From assembly GCF_949987515.2 (NCBI RefSeq), contig NC_082693.1:20270994-20334993 (forward strand): a stretch of 64,000 nucleotides of DNA, in the 5' to 3' direction. Under the pieces are notes generated by a model, which made no database searches, was not told the DNA's origin, and saw nothing but the letters and a program-made list of their open reading frames with translations. Each line of letters starts with the position of its first letter. The first letter of the stretch is position 1. The translations under genes and the position numbers were made by a program. Positions 43,563 to 56,441 of this stretch are shown one piece after another. The DNA comes from Delphinus delphis (taxonomy: Eukaryota > Chordata > Mammalia > Artiodactyla > Delphinidae).

Positions 43563-45879
43563 GTATAGCATCTATAAGGGAGGTATTTCCTGAGCTGGAC
43601 TCCCTAGGCACTTTTTATATTTGTGATCATGTCTAGTTGGTACTTTCACTATTCTTTATCATCTCTTCATTATTCTTTGTCACTATTCTTTTTTAGTAGT
43701 GTGATTTGTGAAAACTGCCCTGAGAAGATGCTGCAAGTTCTGACTTCCTAGGAGGAGGAGAAGAGGAGAAAAGGGAAGGTCATAACCTTCAGAAAGAACT
43801 TCACACCCTCCAGCCTGAGTGCAAATATCTCTGGTGCCACCATGGAGCAGGGAGGACCTACAAGAGAACTTCTGAGAAAAGGCAGAGTCAGACCTGGAGG
43901 GTGAAGGAGAAAAGAGGCCTCATGCAACAGAAGGAAGGATTCCAGAAGACTCCACTGCTAACTGAAGCTGGTAGAGAATTAATTAACCACAGACCAAAAT
44001 AAGTTATTAAAAAATAGTCACTGTCATTCTTGCTCAACTTTTCTCAAGATGATGAATGTTTCTGATATGGCTGCGTGTGAAGAATTTGACTTGCAGCTCC
44101 AAAGCTTCTGAGCTATGAAGCCCTTAATGGCCCCCAGCTCAGGTGGGCAGCCTGGCAGGAGACTGCCAGGACAATGATGCTGGTGTTACAGGGTCTTAGG
44201 CCTCAGGGAAGGGGAGAAAGAGCTTGGGTTAAGCCTTGTCCTTCTCTTCACCCTAAAGACTGTCGCAACTACTTCAGCACAATTTTCTTCCAATTCAAAA
44301 GCCCAGTGTTAATGAATTTGCAATTTAACATGGCATTCGAGTTGCCAAAAAAGAAAATCTCCTTATTCATGATTTTATACATAAAAAGACAATTGATATT
44401 GCTAAATAGGGATAGCAAAGCATATTGCCACATTTTGCTCACCACAACTGAACGATTTATCATTGCTTACTTCAAATCACCGCTCCCCAAATTATTACCA
44501 AGGTGAATTTTTAACACGAACCTGTGATTTTTCTAGACCACGTGTCCTTTGAACCCGAACCTTCTCAGCTGGAACATGCCTGGAATACATGCACAGATGA
44601 TAGAAAAAGACCCGAAGTCCAGAATGCAAGTGGCATTGGGAATTCCAGTCCACTGAGAACTTTTTACACCTACTTCCCTTGGCTAGAAAGTAGCTGAAGG
44701 GAACTTACTCGGAGCCGTAATTGCGTGTTTTGTAAAAGCTATCAAAAGTTGCACACAGATGCGTTTTATAAAGACCTAAGGTGTGTTCACACTTCTTGGC
44801 AGGTGTGTAAGCCTGTGGCTCTAACAAACCGGGGACAGGAGCCACAGAGGTGGCTCAGGTGGTCTTGAACATGTCTCTTTCAGATGAATGTAAACATCCC
44901 TTCTGCATCTGTATGGCTCGGCAGCAAAAGCTGCAAATGTGTTCCTGTCATCAGAGCCCTTCGGGCACTGCTATTGTCCCATAAGCCGTAATGAATCCCA
45001 CAGTCAAACATCGCATGGTGTACAATCTTCCGAACACCTGCACTCTTCAAGTCCTGCATTGGACTTCTGTGGGAGTGTTTGTCCTCATTGGCATTGAATG
45101 ATACAAAGTAGGCATCACTGTGACCTGGAAAGATTCCATCAGGAACCCAAAAAAAGAATAAAAGTAAAGGAACTTCAGCCGAAGATGGAGCACTAAGAAC
45201 CTTCTCGGTATCAAGATATTGAAAGGACTTCACTTACCAGTGCAGGAAAACCAGGCTCGCGTTTGGATATTACTTTAGCTGGAAAACACTATTTTGTTAC
45301 ATTAACATCTGTGCTAATTATTGTAATAATACTGAGTTTATACCAGTAACAAATCAATTGTAACGAGCTGAACAAAAGAATTGAGGTAGAATTCTTCCCT
45401 ATAAATATACTCCTGTCAGCGCAGTCAAAACACAGTGCCAACACACCACCAGGGTCTGGAAATAACAAATTTTAAAACGGGCCTGTCCTTTTAATCTCTT
45501 AATTGGCTGTGTGAGTAGGAAATCAGATTTAAAGCAAAGTCTCTGTCCACCTGAAGTTTTGAAGGATAGTTATACTTACAGCCGTGGCAAGTTGTCAGTA
45601 TTTTGTAAAATGTCCAAGTCTGATTAGGTGTAGAGGGGAAGAGTTTTGAGTGTTACCCAAGGGGCCTCAATCTGAATCTTGGAACGTAAACAGAAGGATT
45701 TTATAGTGGCTCATATAGCTTCTTTTAAGAAGTGCGATTGATTGTCTTAAAAGTTAATCAATCCCCATTTTTAAAACGGTTTCCCAGCTGATAAACTTAA
45801 ACACAGAAGAAACAGTTTTCATTCTAAAGCAACTCTACAAACTTAGATAAAATGGACTTTAAATGTCATCTGTGTAGAG
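43563..45879. other. Longest repeat-free stretch; candidate conserved noncoding sequence
   Basis: This is 2.3 kb with no transposon that I recognise. The part at about 44040-45240 is balanced in composition and information-rich. A 117-codon minus-strand frame (45233-44880) has no start context, splice signals or domain that I can recognise, so I do not call it a gene. Enhancer-like conservation is possible but untested. Confidence 0.35.
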
Positions 45880-46055
45880 GATTAAGTTGTTCGAGCTGCT
45901 TTCCTGTGCATTACTCTATTTTGTCCTCATAACCCAGGAAGTGGGTAGGGTAGGTAATAGTCTGTTTAAGAGGTTCGGAAGGGTTAGATGATCTCCAGAA
46001 GGTCACAGTACTAATTAGTAGTTAAACTATTTCTAGAACCTAGATCTGTATGCAC
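45880..46055 (-). mobile_element. MIR fragment
   Basis: 'cattactctattttgtcctc' followed by 'ggtcacagtactaattagta' and 'ttctagaacctagatctg' is MIR in reverse complement. Confidence 0.7.
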
Positions 46056-46319
46056 CTTATTTATCACAACGCGTTTTCTCCTGATACGTTATTTATCGGT
46101 CAGGTCAGTCATGGTATTTTATGCTGAGAGAACCCTGGGAAGATTCGTCTATATTTAGGTTGTTGGCATGTGTTGCTATCTATACACACATCTTTAGAGT
46201 TTCTCAGAAATAAACAGAGTTGCTTTTGTTCCACTACCAGAATAAATAATGGATAACAGAAGAGGGAGAAATATCGCTTAAGTTTGGGGACGGTTGAACA
46301 TGAGCATCTAAGTTTGTGC

Positions 46320-46355
46320 ACGTGTGTGTGTGTGTGTGTGTGTGCAAGTGTGTGG
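46320..46355. repeat. (GT)n microsatellite
   Basis: A GT run interrupted by 'gcaagt'. Confidence 0.93.
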
Positions 46356-48526
46356 AAGACAGAGAGGGAGAGTCTTAAGAGACTGCATTATAATACATTA
46401 CAGCCCATAATATGATGTCGTGCAGTATGTCTCACAAAACGTTATGGAGCACCCAGATGTCATAGGTCAATCAAAGTCAGGTTGGCTGAAATGTGTGTTA
46501 AAGTGTAGGAGATTAAAATATTATGCCTAACACTGTATAATGCATCATGGAAAAATCCTTGTAAGTATAAATTAGCTTTACTGTTGAGTATAAAATCTCC
46601 CTTTTGGTTATTTATGAAGCTTCATTTTGAAGATTGCCTTCACTGACTAACAAGCAAATCAGAGCTTGTCATGTGCAAATCTTGTGAAGATTGCAAGGCC
46701 AGTATATAATTAGCCTCAAAAGAGTGTGACCAAATTGTGTAAAAAATAAAAACCCTGTGAAAAGGAGCTAAGAGGATCCCAAAAGAGGTCGGGGTGTGGT
46801 CAAACCATGGGAACCCTTTAACTTCAAATTTTCCTGACATGGTTCTGTTCAAAGTTCTCTAGAAAAAAGGAAAATTATGGAACAAAGATTCCTATTCTGC
46901 TATTCAAAGGGCTGCTATTTTTCCTAGATCAAAGAATCTGGTGATGAAGAGAAGTTTATACAGCTCCAAGTATGAAAAACATTCAAATTGGGGACAACAA
47001 AAAAAAAAGAGCTGGCAGCAGGAGAAAATAGAGGTAAGGAGGAGAAAGGTCCAAAACAGTGGCTTTGCCCCATAACAAGGGTTTCATGAATACCTGCTGA
47101 GTGAGTGAGTAAGTGAGTGAGTGAAGCCACAGGAGCTCTTTCGCCTTAGACCGTATCATCGATCCCACCCTTCATCAGGTGACCTTTGTTCTCTCCCTTC
47201 CCCTAATTGTCTTTCTACACTAAAAATCTGAAGCAAGATTTCAGTGCTACACTTCACCCTCTGGCTAATCATGTATGTAATGCCCTGAAGTCATTTTTGC
47301 ATTTCCTGTAAGGCACGTACCACCCTTTCCACCACAGAGAGTCTGGCTTGTGAGGTCAGATGGTTCTCACAGATGACACGTAGGAGACAATTCCCGACTA
47401 ATTGCTGTTGTTTAAACCCTCCTCTGTGTCAGTCTCCAGGGATGGGATCCTGGTCTCCACAGGGACCATGACATAAGTAGGGTCTATCAAGGCTGTAGTT
47501 AATGAACCCTGTTGAGATCATTGCCCAGCAGGGTGGAGTACAGGCCGACCCTGGGTGTGAAGGCTTCGAGGGGGAACACCCAGGAAGTGGCCAGATGACT
47601 CAGTGGGGGCACTTTGTTGAATCAGACCGGAGAAATAATACTGTGATGTTTTAATGTGCAATGGAAGACACCAAGTTTCAAAAGAGTTTTTTTTAATGCC
47701 TATTATCCACAATATATTGTCACAAGATCCTGGGACCACTCCCTTCTCGTTTCTATCTTTTCATCATTTAAGTGTGGAATTTGTGCCTTCAGACGCACTG
47801 TTACATCCCAGCCGGTGTATCTATAAGAAATTATCTGCTCTAGGAAACTGAAATGATTCTCATTCTACCCTCATTAACTATAAATGTGTAATTAGTTTAA
47901 AAATATTTATTGAGCACCTAGAAAGTGTCAGGAGTTCTACCGCTTATTAGTTCACATTGAGGCAGTCTGCAACCCATATTCTTCTGAAAATGTTTTCAGT
48001 GATTATCATATACCCTATTAAATTATCGGCTCTCTGAGAAGCATGATTAAAGAAATATCTTAATCTTGACACTTGAGTGAAGTTAGTTTCTGTGTAACTC
48101 ATATAGAGAAGAGGAGAGGCAATGGAGAAAAGGAAATAAGTCCTTACTAACAGAGCCTTTTGAGTGTCTCCCAGAATTGAATAAGCAATAAGGAAAGAAC
48201 TGCTAGGGTAGTGGTGGCGAGAATCACACCTATGATACATCCACTCATCTGGATTATAAATTGCTAAAATAAAGAGAGCCTACCCACAGAGCCAATTTTC
48301 CCAACATCTGTACTACTTCTTCTTGGTATGAATATATACCTTTTTGTGGTCCTTGTGTCCAGCAAATCTTTCTAGACACTAGAATACTTTAAAAAAAAAT
48401 GTCTACTTTAGTAAAAGAAGTGTTTCAATGAAGAAACACTAGCTCAGAAGTCAGAAGGTCTAAACTCTGTTGGTTCCAATAATTGTTCCTAAAAACAAAT
48501 CTTGTGGGAGTGATTTTCTTCCTGAT
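46356..48526. other. Mostly unique sequence
   Basis: No gene is recognised. A short GAGT tandem run lies at 47097-47123. An L2- or MIR-like end in reverse complement ('aaatatttattgagcaccta') lies at 47903-47922. Confidence 0.45.
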
Positions 48527-49022
48527 GTGGTAGACAGAATAATGGCCCCCAGAGATATTTCCATCCTAAGCCCCCAAACCTGTGAATATTTTAACTTACA
48601 TGGCAGAGGGAAATTTGTAGATGGGATTAAGTTGGTGATCTTTAGATGGGGAGATTGTCCCAGATTATCTGGGCCTAATGAAATCTCAAGGATGCTGATG
48701 AGAGGGAGACAATAGAATCAGAGTCAGAAAAAGGAGATGGGGCAAGAGGATCAAAGGTTGGAGTGATGTGCTTTGAAGGTGGAGGAAGGGGCCGTGAGTC
48801 AAGGAAAGCAAGAGGCCCTGAGAAGGTGGAAAAGGCGATCAACTCTCCCCTGGGGTCTCCAGAAGAAATGCAGCCCTGCTGCCACCTTGATTTTGCCCCC
48901 ATAGGACTCTTTTCAAACCTGACCTCCAGATTTGTGAGATAATAGATTTGTGTTGTTTTAAGCCGCTGAGTCTGTGGTAATTGATTACAACAGTAACAGG
49001 AAATTTGTATTAGGATGTGCCT
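48527..49022 (+). mobile_element. MLT1-type MaLR LTR (solo)
   Basis: The sequence follows the MLT1 LTR: 'gtagacagaataatggcccc' near the start, then 'tgtgaatattttaacttaca', 'gatggggagattgtcccaga', 'ccttgattttgcccccatag', 'gtgttgttttaagccgctga' and 'aggaaatttgtattagga' at the end. MaLR elements are nonautonomous ERVL relatives. There is no internal region or second LTR nearby, so this is a solo LTR formed by recombination. It has no coding content. Confidence 0.85.
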
Positions 49023-49044
49023 TAGCAGAAGCTGAATAACTGAC

Positions 49045-49200
49045 ATCCTTTCATTTCATTCATTTGCCAGATATTTCTATGCTAGCTACCACATGTTTGC
49101 TAATACTCTGGGAACTGAGGATATAAGAGTAAGCTGAATAGACATGATTTCTGTTCCATTAAGCTTACAGTCTAGTAGGGGGTAGGACTGTGTTCATTTA
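49045..49200 (-). mobile_element. L2-like 3'-end fragment
   Basis: 'tttcattcatttgccagata', 'gggaactgaggatataagag' and 'ttaagcttacagtctagtag' are the reverse complement of an L2-like 3' region. Confidence 0.65.
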
Positions 49201-51044
49201 CAGATGTGAAAACTTACAGATTTATCCAATGTGAACATTAAACCAGTAGTTTGTGTGGGAAAACAAAACAAGTGGTGAACAATGTTTTCCACTTTTTAAT
49301 AAGTTAGGTTGGTGTCCCACTGTGACTCATTGCATTCTTATGTCATAATTAAATTGCATTATAATTGTAACTGTGGTTGTCTGCTTGCCAGGTTCTAACT
49401 CACCCTCTGCTTTCTTTAAGACCTAGGGTCAGAGAAATAAATTAAGACCCTTAAAGGCCCTGTGATTCTTTAATTCTCATGAAGCAATCTATGTTCATAA
49501 CCTCAAGGTATGCAACAGATACCTTAGCTAATAGTTGACTAAGTGCAAATACATCTTGAGCTGTCAAAGCCTTAGTGACAAAGGAGTTTGAGACATTGAC
49601 AATTATTACAATGGACGGAAAGCATTCCTTTATCCAACATGTTCATAAATTGCGAAGTTTCAGGACCCTTCATTTATACAGTGTACATCCAAGGCTCTGG
49701 GAGAGGCTCTAGAAATGTGTTCCCAAGGCCACAAGTCTTTGCAAGGTTTGAAAAAATAAGATATTAACCAAAGACATTTTGGTTAAGGTAGCTCTTTCAC
49801 TCCAATTTTTGGTCCTACTTTCCTCCATTCAGATGGTGTTGATGTGGTCATGGGTATTTCCTGGATCTAGCTCAGGTGAGTCTGAGGATGCACGTTTTTT
49901 GGTTCAGTGGGATGTATCTATGTGGCTCGCAGGTTACATTCGTGTGCAGCTGGGTTCCTGCCATTCATCCCAGTGTAGTGTTGGGTTCCAGGTTTCCTCT
50001 CTCCCACTGTGCTGACTCTCCTGGTGTCATGCCATAAAGATACAGGGTCAGAGGTTCTATCTGGTATGAAAGTGTCCCACAGCACCTCAGCACCAGCTGT
50101 ATGTGGAAAGGAAAGAACAGCCAAGGTTTGAAATGTATGGTATCCGAAATGTATGGTATCTGAAGTGAAATGTATGGTATCTGAAGTGAGTAATTCTATA
50201 ACATGTAAATTTGTAAGTAGGAAATTGAGTTCTCCTTTTTGCTTAGTCATAATAGAAGTTCTCTCCAGTCAAGACTGTACTTGATAATGGTGTGTATACA
50301 ACGACAAATGCAATGCACAATTTGTCTTTTTTGATACGAATTTCATGAAATAGAATTTGTCAGAATCCCTGTGTTTGTACAGCCCAAACCTGTAGCGACA
50401 CCACCCAAAGCGAGGATGTCTGTTTGTCAAGTCACTGACGTTTTGCTCATCTCAACACTTAATTTAAAAAATCAGTCAACCATCCTAAAGGAATGACTGA
50501 CTTGCTTATTGGTTGTTACAGGAAAAGGCAGTCTGAATTACGTAGGGAAAAGTAGAGGGAAACAAAGTATTGTGGAGATTATCAGGCAGTTCACTGAGAC
50601 AAATATATGATTTCTATGAGTTTTAGGATATCTGTGGTACTTAGTTTCCTGACACTTATTTTTTGATTTGATTTCATTTCCCATTTGGAATAAATAAATA
50701 TTTCTGATGTTGAATCCCTAATTGTGTATTTTTAAAAGGGGTCCCTCCAAAATGTTTTGAGTTTTAGCTTCCATGGAGACACCCCGCAGGAAAGTAAGCA
50801 GAAAAGGAGTAGCGGCACTTACTGGATCAGGGGAAGCTTGAAGTGCATCGTCATTCATCACAGAGAAAGTAGGGCTGTGTGATCTGCTGGAGTGAGATTG
50901 TACAAAGTGTGTTCCCGAGTGGAGCTGGTTCTTCCCTGTTCGGTGTGCGTTTAGACTTGACCAAAGACAATGGAGTGGGGTCCTGGATTGAAGGTCAGGA
51001 GAAGTTACTTTGTGTGATCAGATCTTCATTTGAGAACTGTGAAT
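49201..51044. other. Mostly unique sequence
   Basis: No gene or confident transposon is recognised. A three-copy 15-21-base tandem repeat lies at 50130-50187. Confidence 0.45.
50130..50187. repeat. Three-copy tandem repeat
   Basis: gaaatgtatggtatc is repeated three times. The second and third copies also share the trailing TGAAGT; the first lacks it. Unit lengths are 16, 21 and 21 bases. Confidence 0.93.
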
Positions 51045-51345
51045 GAGTTCCCAGAATCTCTCTGTGCCTCAGTTTCCTTATCCATATACTGTGGTGTTTA
51101 AGAGCATAAGCTCCAGAGTCAGAGCACTTGGGGTCAGAGTGGTCATTTTGCCACTGACTGCATGACCTCAGAGAAAGACACATTGTGCTAAGCTCTGGCT
51201 TCCTCATCCATAAGCAAGATAAGGAAATGATAATTCTTACCTCAGAGGCTTTTGTAAGGATCAAGTGACATAATGACTGTAAAGAGCTCGGCACAAGGCT
51301 GGGCAAACAGTAAGTACTCAATCAATAAATGAGGGTTATTATCTT
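51045..51345 (+). mobile_element. MIR SINE, with a partial MIR in front
   Basis: A nearly complete MIR runs from about 51092 ('tggtgtttaagagcataagc') to 51345 ('taagtactcaatcaataaat'). In front lies a MIR middle block at 51055-51091 ('ctgtgcctcagtttccttat') from another copy. Confidence 0.85.
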
Positions 51346-51545
51346 TCTATGTAAAAAACCCCACAACTATATCTGAATATCTTGCTTAGAGAAATGATAG
51401 AAGGGAGAAATAATTAAGTAGCGTCAGAAGAAAAAGAAATAAGACTAGGATTGAAATGTACCATAAGTGCTATAATTTCATACACATGGGGGTTAATAGT
51501 CTGTGAAAATGCTCCCCTGTTGTTGCAGGTCACAGGACTCGGTCT

Positions 51546-51548
<3 letters not shown>

Positions 51549-51591
<43 letters not shown>
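51549..51591. repeat. (GT)n microsatellite
   Basis: An almost pure run of about 20 GT units. Open frames through it are artefacts. Confidence 0.97.
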
Positions 51592-52214
51592 CTGTTGAGA
51601 GGCAAATGAAGCATAGACAGGGAAGGGCCAGTAAGGAGAGCAACAGCTGGCCTGCCGGGGAATCAGGCCCACTACTGTTGCCTGACTCCTGCTGGCTCTC
51701 TGTGTGGACATCTGTTCAGACATCCTGGACCCCACTTTCCAGGGTCCTATCATGTGAGGATCAGTAACGTGCAAGCTGGTTTGTACTCAGTGCTGTGCTG
51801 AGTTCCAAGGCAGGTGCAAGCCCCTGGCCCCTAATCCTCTACTCAACCAAAGTTGGCTCAGAAACCTCCACACACCATCCCATCCTTCAGCCCTGAGGAT
51901 GCTACAACATTCTCAGAGATGTGGACAAAATAATGCCCTCATGACACTGCCACTGGTGTTAAGAAGGAAATGGGCAGAACGGAAGAGATTTGTGCAAAGG
52001 TCTGGGCAAAGCGGAGGATCTATAACAATCATGAGACTTTCTACTCTTCCTAGGAAAGAGAATACAAACTGACACTTTATCTTGTAAGTCTAATAATTCT
52101 GTTTCATCCCTAGTTTTACTACTTTTGAAAACGTAGGTCTCTTGAAATTCAAAACAGAATTTTGAACTAAAAACAGAAGAGCCCTATTGGTACTTTATGT
52201 ATGTATATATACCT
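51592..52214. other. Unassigned sequence
   Basis: No gene or confident repeat is recognised. Confidence 0.45.
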
Positions 52215-52370
52215 GCATAATGATTAACCACATTCATACAATTGCCTCATTTAAGCCTCACAACCGTCTTCCAGTCAGGAATTTCAGGCTTAGCGTCCAC
52301 TGTTTACATGTAAGGAAACTAGTGCTATAAGGTTAAAGGCGTTGTCTAAGATTGCCTGATGGAGATCCGT
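52215..52370 (-). mobile_element. MIR fragment
   Basis: 'gcctcatttaagcctcacaa' and 'taaggaaactagtgctataa' are MIR blocks in reverse complement. Confidence 0.7.
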
Positions 52371-53091
52371 AACCTTGTCTTCCCATAAAGAGCACAGACA
52401 CATATGAATAAATACTTTGAGTCTGAACACAGCCTTTAGGTGTATGAACTCATGTGAATATTTGTGAAATAGCAACTTTTTTCCTCCTCTGGTATTGCTC
52501 TCTTTCCCTCCAGTGGTTAGAGCAGAGAATCAGTCTCAGGGCCCTGGCTTAGAAGGGTTACAGGAGGGGGCAGAAAACATCCTCTGGTCTTCCTATACTT
52601 GGTTTCCAAGAGCCCAACTCTTGGGAGAATGTGGCTGATTCAGGATATTAGGCCACCTAGTGAAGAAAACACAGGGGCAGAAAGATTTCCTTTCTAGACT
52701 TCGAAACACTTTCTTTGGGATTATGGGGAGGAGAGACAGAAGGGACAAGTTAGCCCCGAGGGGATAGAGGCTGAGAATGTGTAGGGCAGAGTCAGGGAGA
52801 GATAACATGAACCTGGGCAGGGAATTAACATTCAGGCATGTGGGACAAAGGGTGGCCCGGCAAGGATTCTCATGGCCCTAGCGTGCCAAGAAAGCAGCGG
52901 CAAATTCCTGCCCCCAATGGTGTCATGGAATCAGCAGGGGAGCCACAGGCCTGAAGGTGCCACAGGGACAGATGGTTGACAGTTTCCCCGTAGCTGTCTG
53001 TGTGGAGCAGCTTCCACCCCACGTAGGGCCTTAGACTTCCTCACGACCTTCACAAACACTTGCCAAAACTTCAGGAGGGAAGGGGCCCATC
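52371..53091. other. Unassigned, moderately GC-rich sequence
   Basis: No gene or confident repeat is recognised. Confidence 0.45.
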
Positions 53092-53105
53092 AAAGTCCCA
53101 AAGTT

Positions 53106-53283
53106 GGATTAACAACAAGGTCCTACTGTAGAGCACAGGGAACTCTATTCAGTATCCTGTGATAAACCATAATGGAAAGAAATCTGAAAAAGAATACACA
53201 TATGTATAACTGAGGCACTTTGCTGTACAGCAGAAATTAACACAACATTGTAAATCAACTAAACTTTGCTAACATTTTTTTTA
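53106..53283 (+). mobile_element. L1, severely 5'-truncated (older subfamily)
   Basis: Only the last 178 bases of the older L1 3' UTR, from 'aacaaggtcctactgtagag' to a T-interrupted tail. It is flanked by aaagtcccaaagtt (53092-53105) and aaagtaccgaagtt (53284-53297), a 14-base duplication with two mismatches. Confidence 0.93.
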
Positions 53284-53297
53284 AAAGTACCGAAGTT

Positions 53298-54099
53298 AAG
53301 TTTTCTGCCATGCTAGTGGAGTGATGTCTGAAAGGAGAAATTAAGTTGAATTTTAGGAAAATAAATGGTAGCTTGCACACCTGAAGTTGTAGACTGAGAT
53401 TTAAACCCACCATTTTGTCTTAAAAAAAAAAGAACAAAAGCAAAGAAAACATACGGCAGTGGCAGAAGTATACATTCATTTAGAACTGCAGTTGTTATAG
53501 TTGAACATGTCAGATTCTGTTTCTCCAAAACAATCAAGGGATAGTTTTCCATCCCCTTATCTGAGCCCTACTAAAGGTTCAAAACCTAGAAAAAGCCATC
53601 AGATAGAATCCAGTGAGCTCTCCCTCTGGTGAAACCTCTCATAAAAGAGGCTTACCCTATCCACTGTCCAGATCTCCGATATCTAAAATTTAGTGCATTC
53701 CAAGGCAGACACTGCATACCGGGTGCCTTATCTCAAAAGCAGAACTGCCATCTAGAAAATATAGGGTACTCAGTTTTCTTGTCTATCCTCTTAGGCATTT
53801 TGAACGCAAAGTTTCCTAATCCCAATGACAAGGAACATAGATTTCTCTGTAATGGAAAACAGATACAAATTATCGGTTAAGATGACCCTGCACATATACT
53901 GTCGGTTAATTTCTTTTTCATGTTTTGCCTCAATTAAAATTCTGAGCTATTCTTTTTCTCAAAATGAGTCTGGTAAAATCATCGTTTTTTTCTCCCAAGT
54001 GGATATAACATGGAGTTGTGCATACAAGACTATTATTGCATGTTTGTCCCATTTACTGTCTCATTTTTTTGCTTTCCAGGCAAACACATCATTAGCTTT
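53298..54099. other. Unassigned sequence
   Basis: No gene or confident repeat is recognised. The 193-codon frame that begins at 53825 runs into L2 sequence and is rejected as a gene. Confidence 0.45.
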
Positions 54100-54672
54100 T
54101 ATGCCTCTATGGCTTTGCTCCTGCTGTTCTTTTTACCAGGAGTGCTGTTCTCTTCCTTTGGTCCCGGGGAAATTTCCCTTCTTCTGCAAAGTCCTCGTTA
54201 GCTTCCCCGGAGGGACCCCTCACTCCCCTTTGCTCCCATCTCATTTCACACAAGACTCTGAGGTTGCACACCTTCCAGCAGTGACCCACTCCCAAGTTGG
54301 AGCCTTTGTACTTCCCGTCCCTGCTGCCGAGATGTTCTTCCCCGAGATAAATACACAGCTCACTTCTGTACCTTCTTTAACTCTTTTGCAAAGTCTGCCT
54401 TCTTAGAGAGGCCTCCTCCGACTACTCAAATTAAAAGCCTAACTACTCTCATTCCTCCCAATCCTGGCCCTTTCTCTGATTCATTTTTTCTCTTTAGCAC
54501 CTATTATTTTCAATTGTACTATGTATTTCACTCATCTTATTTATTTAGTTCATTATTTGTCTTCCTCACTCTCATGTAAAATTTCTGACTATTTTATTCA
54601 CTCTTCACCATCCACAACACCTGGCACACAGTAAAAGCTCAATAAATATTTGTTGAATGAATAAATGAATGA
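54100..54672 (+). mobile_element. L2 LINE 3' end
   Basis: 'agtctgccttcttagagagg' (54388), 'tttagcacctattattttca' (54494), 'cacctggcacacagtaaaag' (54620) and 'caataaatatttgttgaatg' (54640) give a clear L2 end with a GAATAAATGAATGA tail. The start before 54280 is less certain. Confidence 0.8.
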
Positions 54673-56246
54673 CTGTATGACTGTTATAATATTGCGATTA
54701 CATATCTACCCACTTACCTATTTCTTACCCATTCTTGCATGTTCTTTAGCAGTTAGCACAGTGCTGGGTATAGACAGAGCACCCACAAATGTTTATCGAG
54801 GAAAAAAGTACATGGATAATCTGAATTAACCATGCCTTGCTTACAATTGAGATAGGATGGAAATTTCGCCCTAATCCACAACATACTTTTGTAATATCAT
54901 AAAATAACAGTACTTCCTGGGCAATGGAGGCAGATCTTTTTCACCAGCAAGTAAATATATTTAAAAGTATCCAGAAATTATTCTGATGATATTGAGTATT
55001 TGAATACTTTTTCCCATAAGGCAAGTCATGAAATTCCACAGCAAATATTTACTCAGTACCTAGTATTTATCAGGCATTATGATAGACATTAAGCATTATT
55101 CAAAGTCAAAGAATTTAAATTCAGCTCCAAAGTGGTCGGAAACAATTAGAAAAGACTGAAGAGTTTTGCTTGGATGCCTCTGTTTGTGAAAAATATGTCT
55201 CAGTCTAGAAATTCAAGCCCTGTACATAGGCTACAAGTGAGGAAAAATAAAACCATAAAGTGGAATTCAAAACATTAATAAAAGAGTAGAATCTACAATA
55301 GAGAGCCGCTAAAGTAGAAATAAACCAAATGCAACGGAATTACACAAGAAGGCCATGCCACCTTGTGGGTACTGGGAGTATTTTACCATCCTCCACTTAG
55401 ACCTAGAGGAAGGGGGACCAATTAGAGAGAGGGAGTCATTAGAAAATATTTCAGCAATTTTTTTATGGTAAATAAAACACATGGTACTTATTTTTAGATT
55501 CTGGAACTGTTGGGAGTGTTTTGTTTTGTTTTTTTACCAAAATATCAATACATCTTGAACCACTTTGATGAAAGAGATACACTGGAGGCGATGAGGATGC
55601 AATCTTTCAAAACAAAGATTATCTTCTTTATAAATGAACTTGAACATCTATTTAAAGATTCAGGCATGCACTCTTTCCTGCTCTTTTCTCTGAACAAAAG
55701 ATGTAGATTTTTTAGACAAAAAAGTATTCAAATGAGTAAAATCAACAACACATACACTTCGATATAATGTCTTGAAGAGTAACCAGAGATTTTATTGCCT
55801 GTGTAAATTCATAGCAACATATAGCTTAAAATTTAATTAGATTAAAAATACTATGTAATGAAAAATATGTTTTTTCAGAAGCATTAAAAGTAGTAGCCAC
55901 GAGGCTACCAAATGTCTCTGTCGCTTGTAGGTAAATCTATTCTTACGTTGAGATGATAATTTGGGGGGAAAAATAAACATTTGTGTACGTTAATAGGTGC
56001 AAGAAGTAACAAAAGGCTTTCTAGAAGGTAAAAACTACAATTAATTTTTCTTATAGGAAGAATTGTCCCTGGTCTCAAATTAGAATCTTAGAATCATAAA
56101 CTTTAATACTGGAAAGTACCTTAAATGGGACAGAGGGACTCATTCTAATGAATCCTTAGGCAACTAAATGATTTCATCTCCTGTTATTCTTTATCTGAGA
56201 AATTACCAAAAATGAACAAAAAAACCCTGTCCTATTGTCAAAATAT
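54673..56246. other. Mostly unassigned AT-rich sequence
   Basis: Weak L2-like ends lie near 54750-54800 ('agcacagtgctgggtataga') and, in reverse complement, near 55035-55130. No gene is recognised. Confidence 0.45.
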
Positions 56247-56265
56247 AAAAAAATAACAAAAGCAG
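56247..56265. repeat. Target-site duplication, left copy (L1)
   Basis: aaaaaaataacaaaagcag (19 bases) recurs exactly at 56423-56441. Confidence 0.97.
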
Positions 56266-56422
56266 TTGTGACCACCTAGAGGGGTGGGATAGGGAGGGAG
56301 AGAGGGAGATGCAAGAGGGAGGAGATATGGGGATATATGTATATGTATAGCTGATTCACTTTGTTATACAGCAGAAACTAACACAACATTGTAAAGCAAT
56401 TATACTCCAATAAAGATGTTTT
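56266..56422 (+). mobile_element. L1, very short (157 bp), young, perfect TSD
   Basis: This is the last 157 bases of the L1 3' UTR, including the G-rich tract and AATAAAG, with an exact 19-base target duplication. The A tail has merged with the A-rich duplication. The perfect flanks suggest a recent insertion. Confidence 0.97.
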
Positions 56423-56441
56423 AAAAAAATAACAAAAGCAG

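Noticed and set aside
44880..45233. 117-codon minus-strand frame as a gene
   Set aside because: No domain that I recognise, no paired exons or splice sites, and length within chance expectation for 64 kb. Kept only as a region worth testing.
53825..54406. 193-codon plus-strand open frame
   Set aside because: The second half lies in L2 LINE sequence and the protein is low in recognisable features, with no domain, splice context or codon pattern of a gene.
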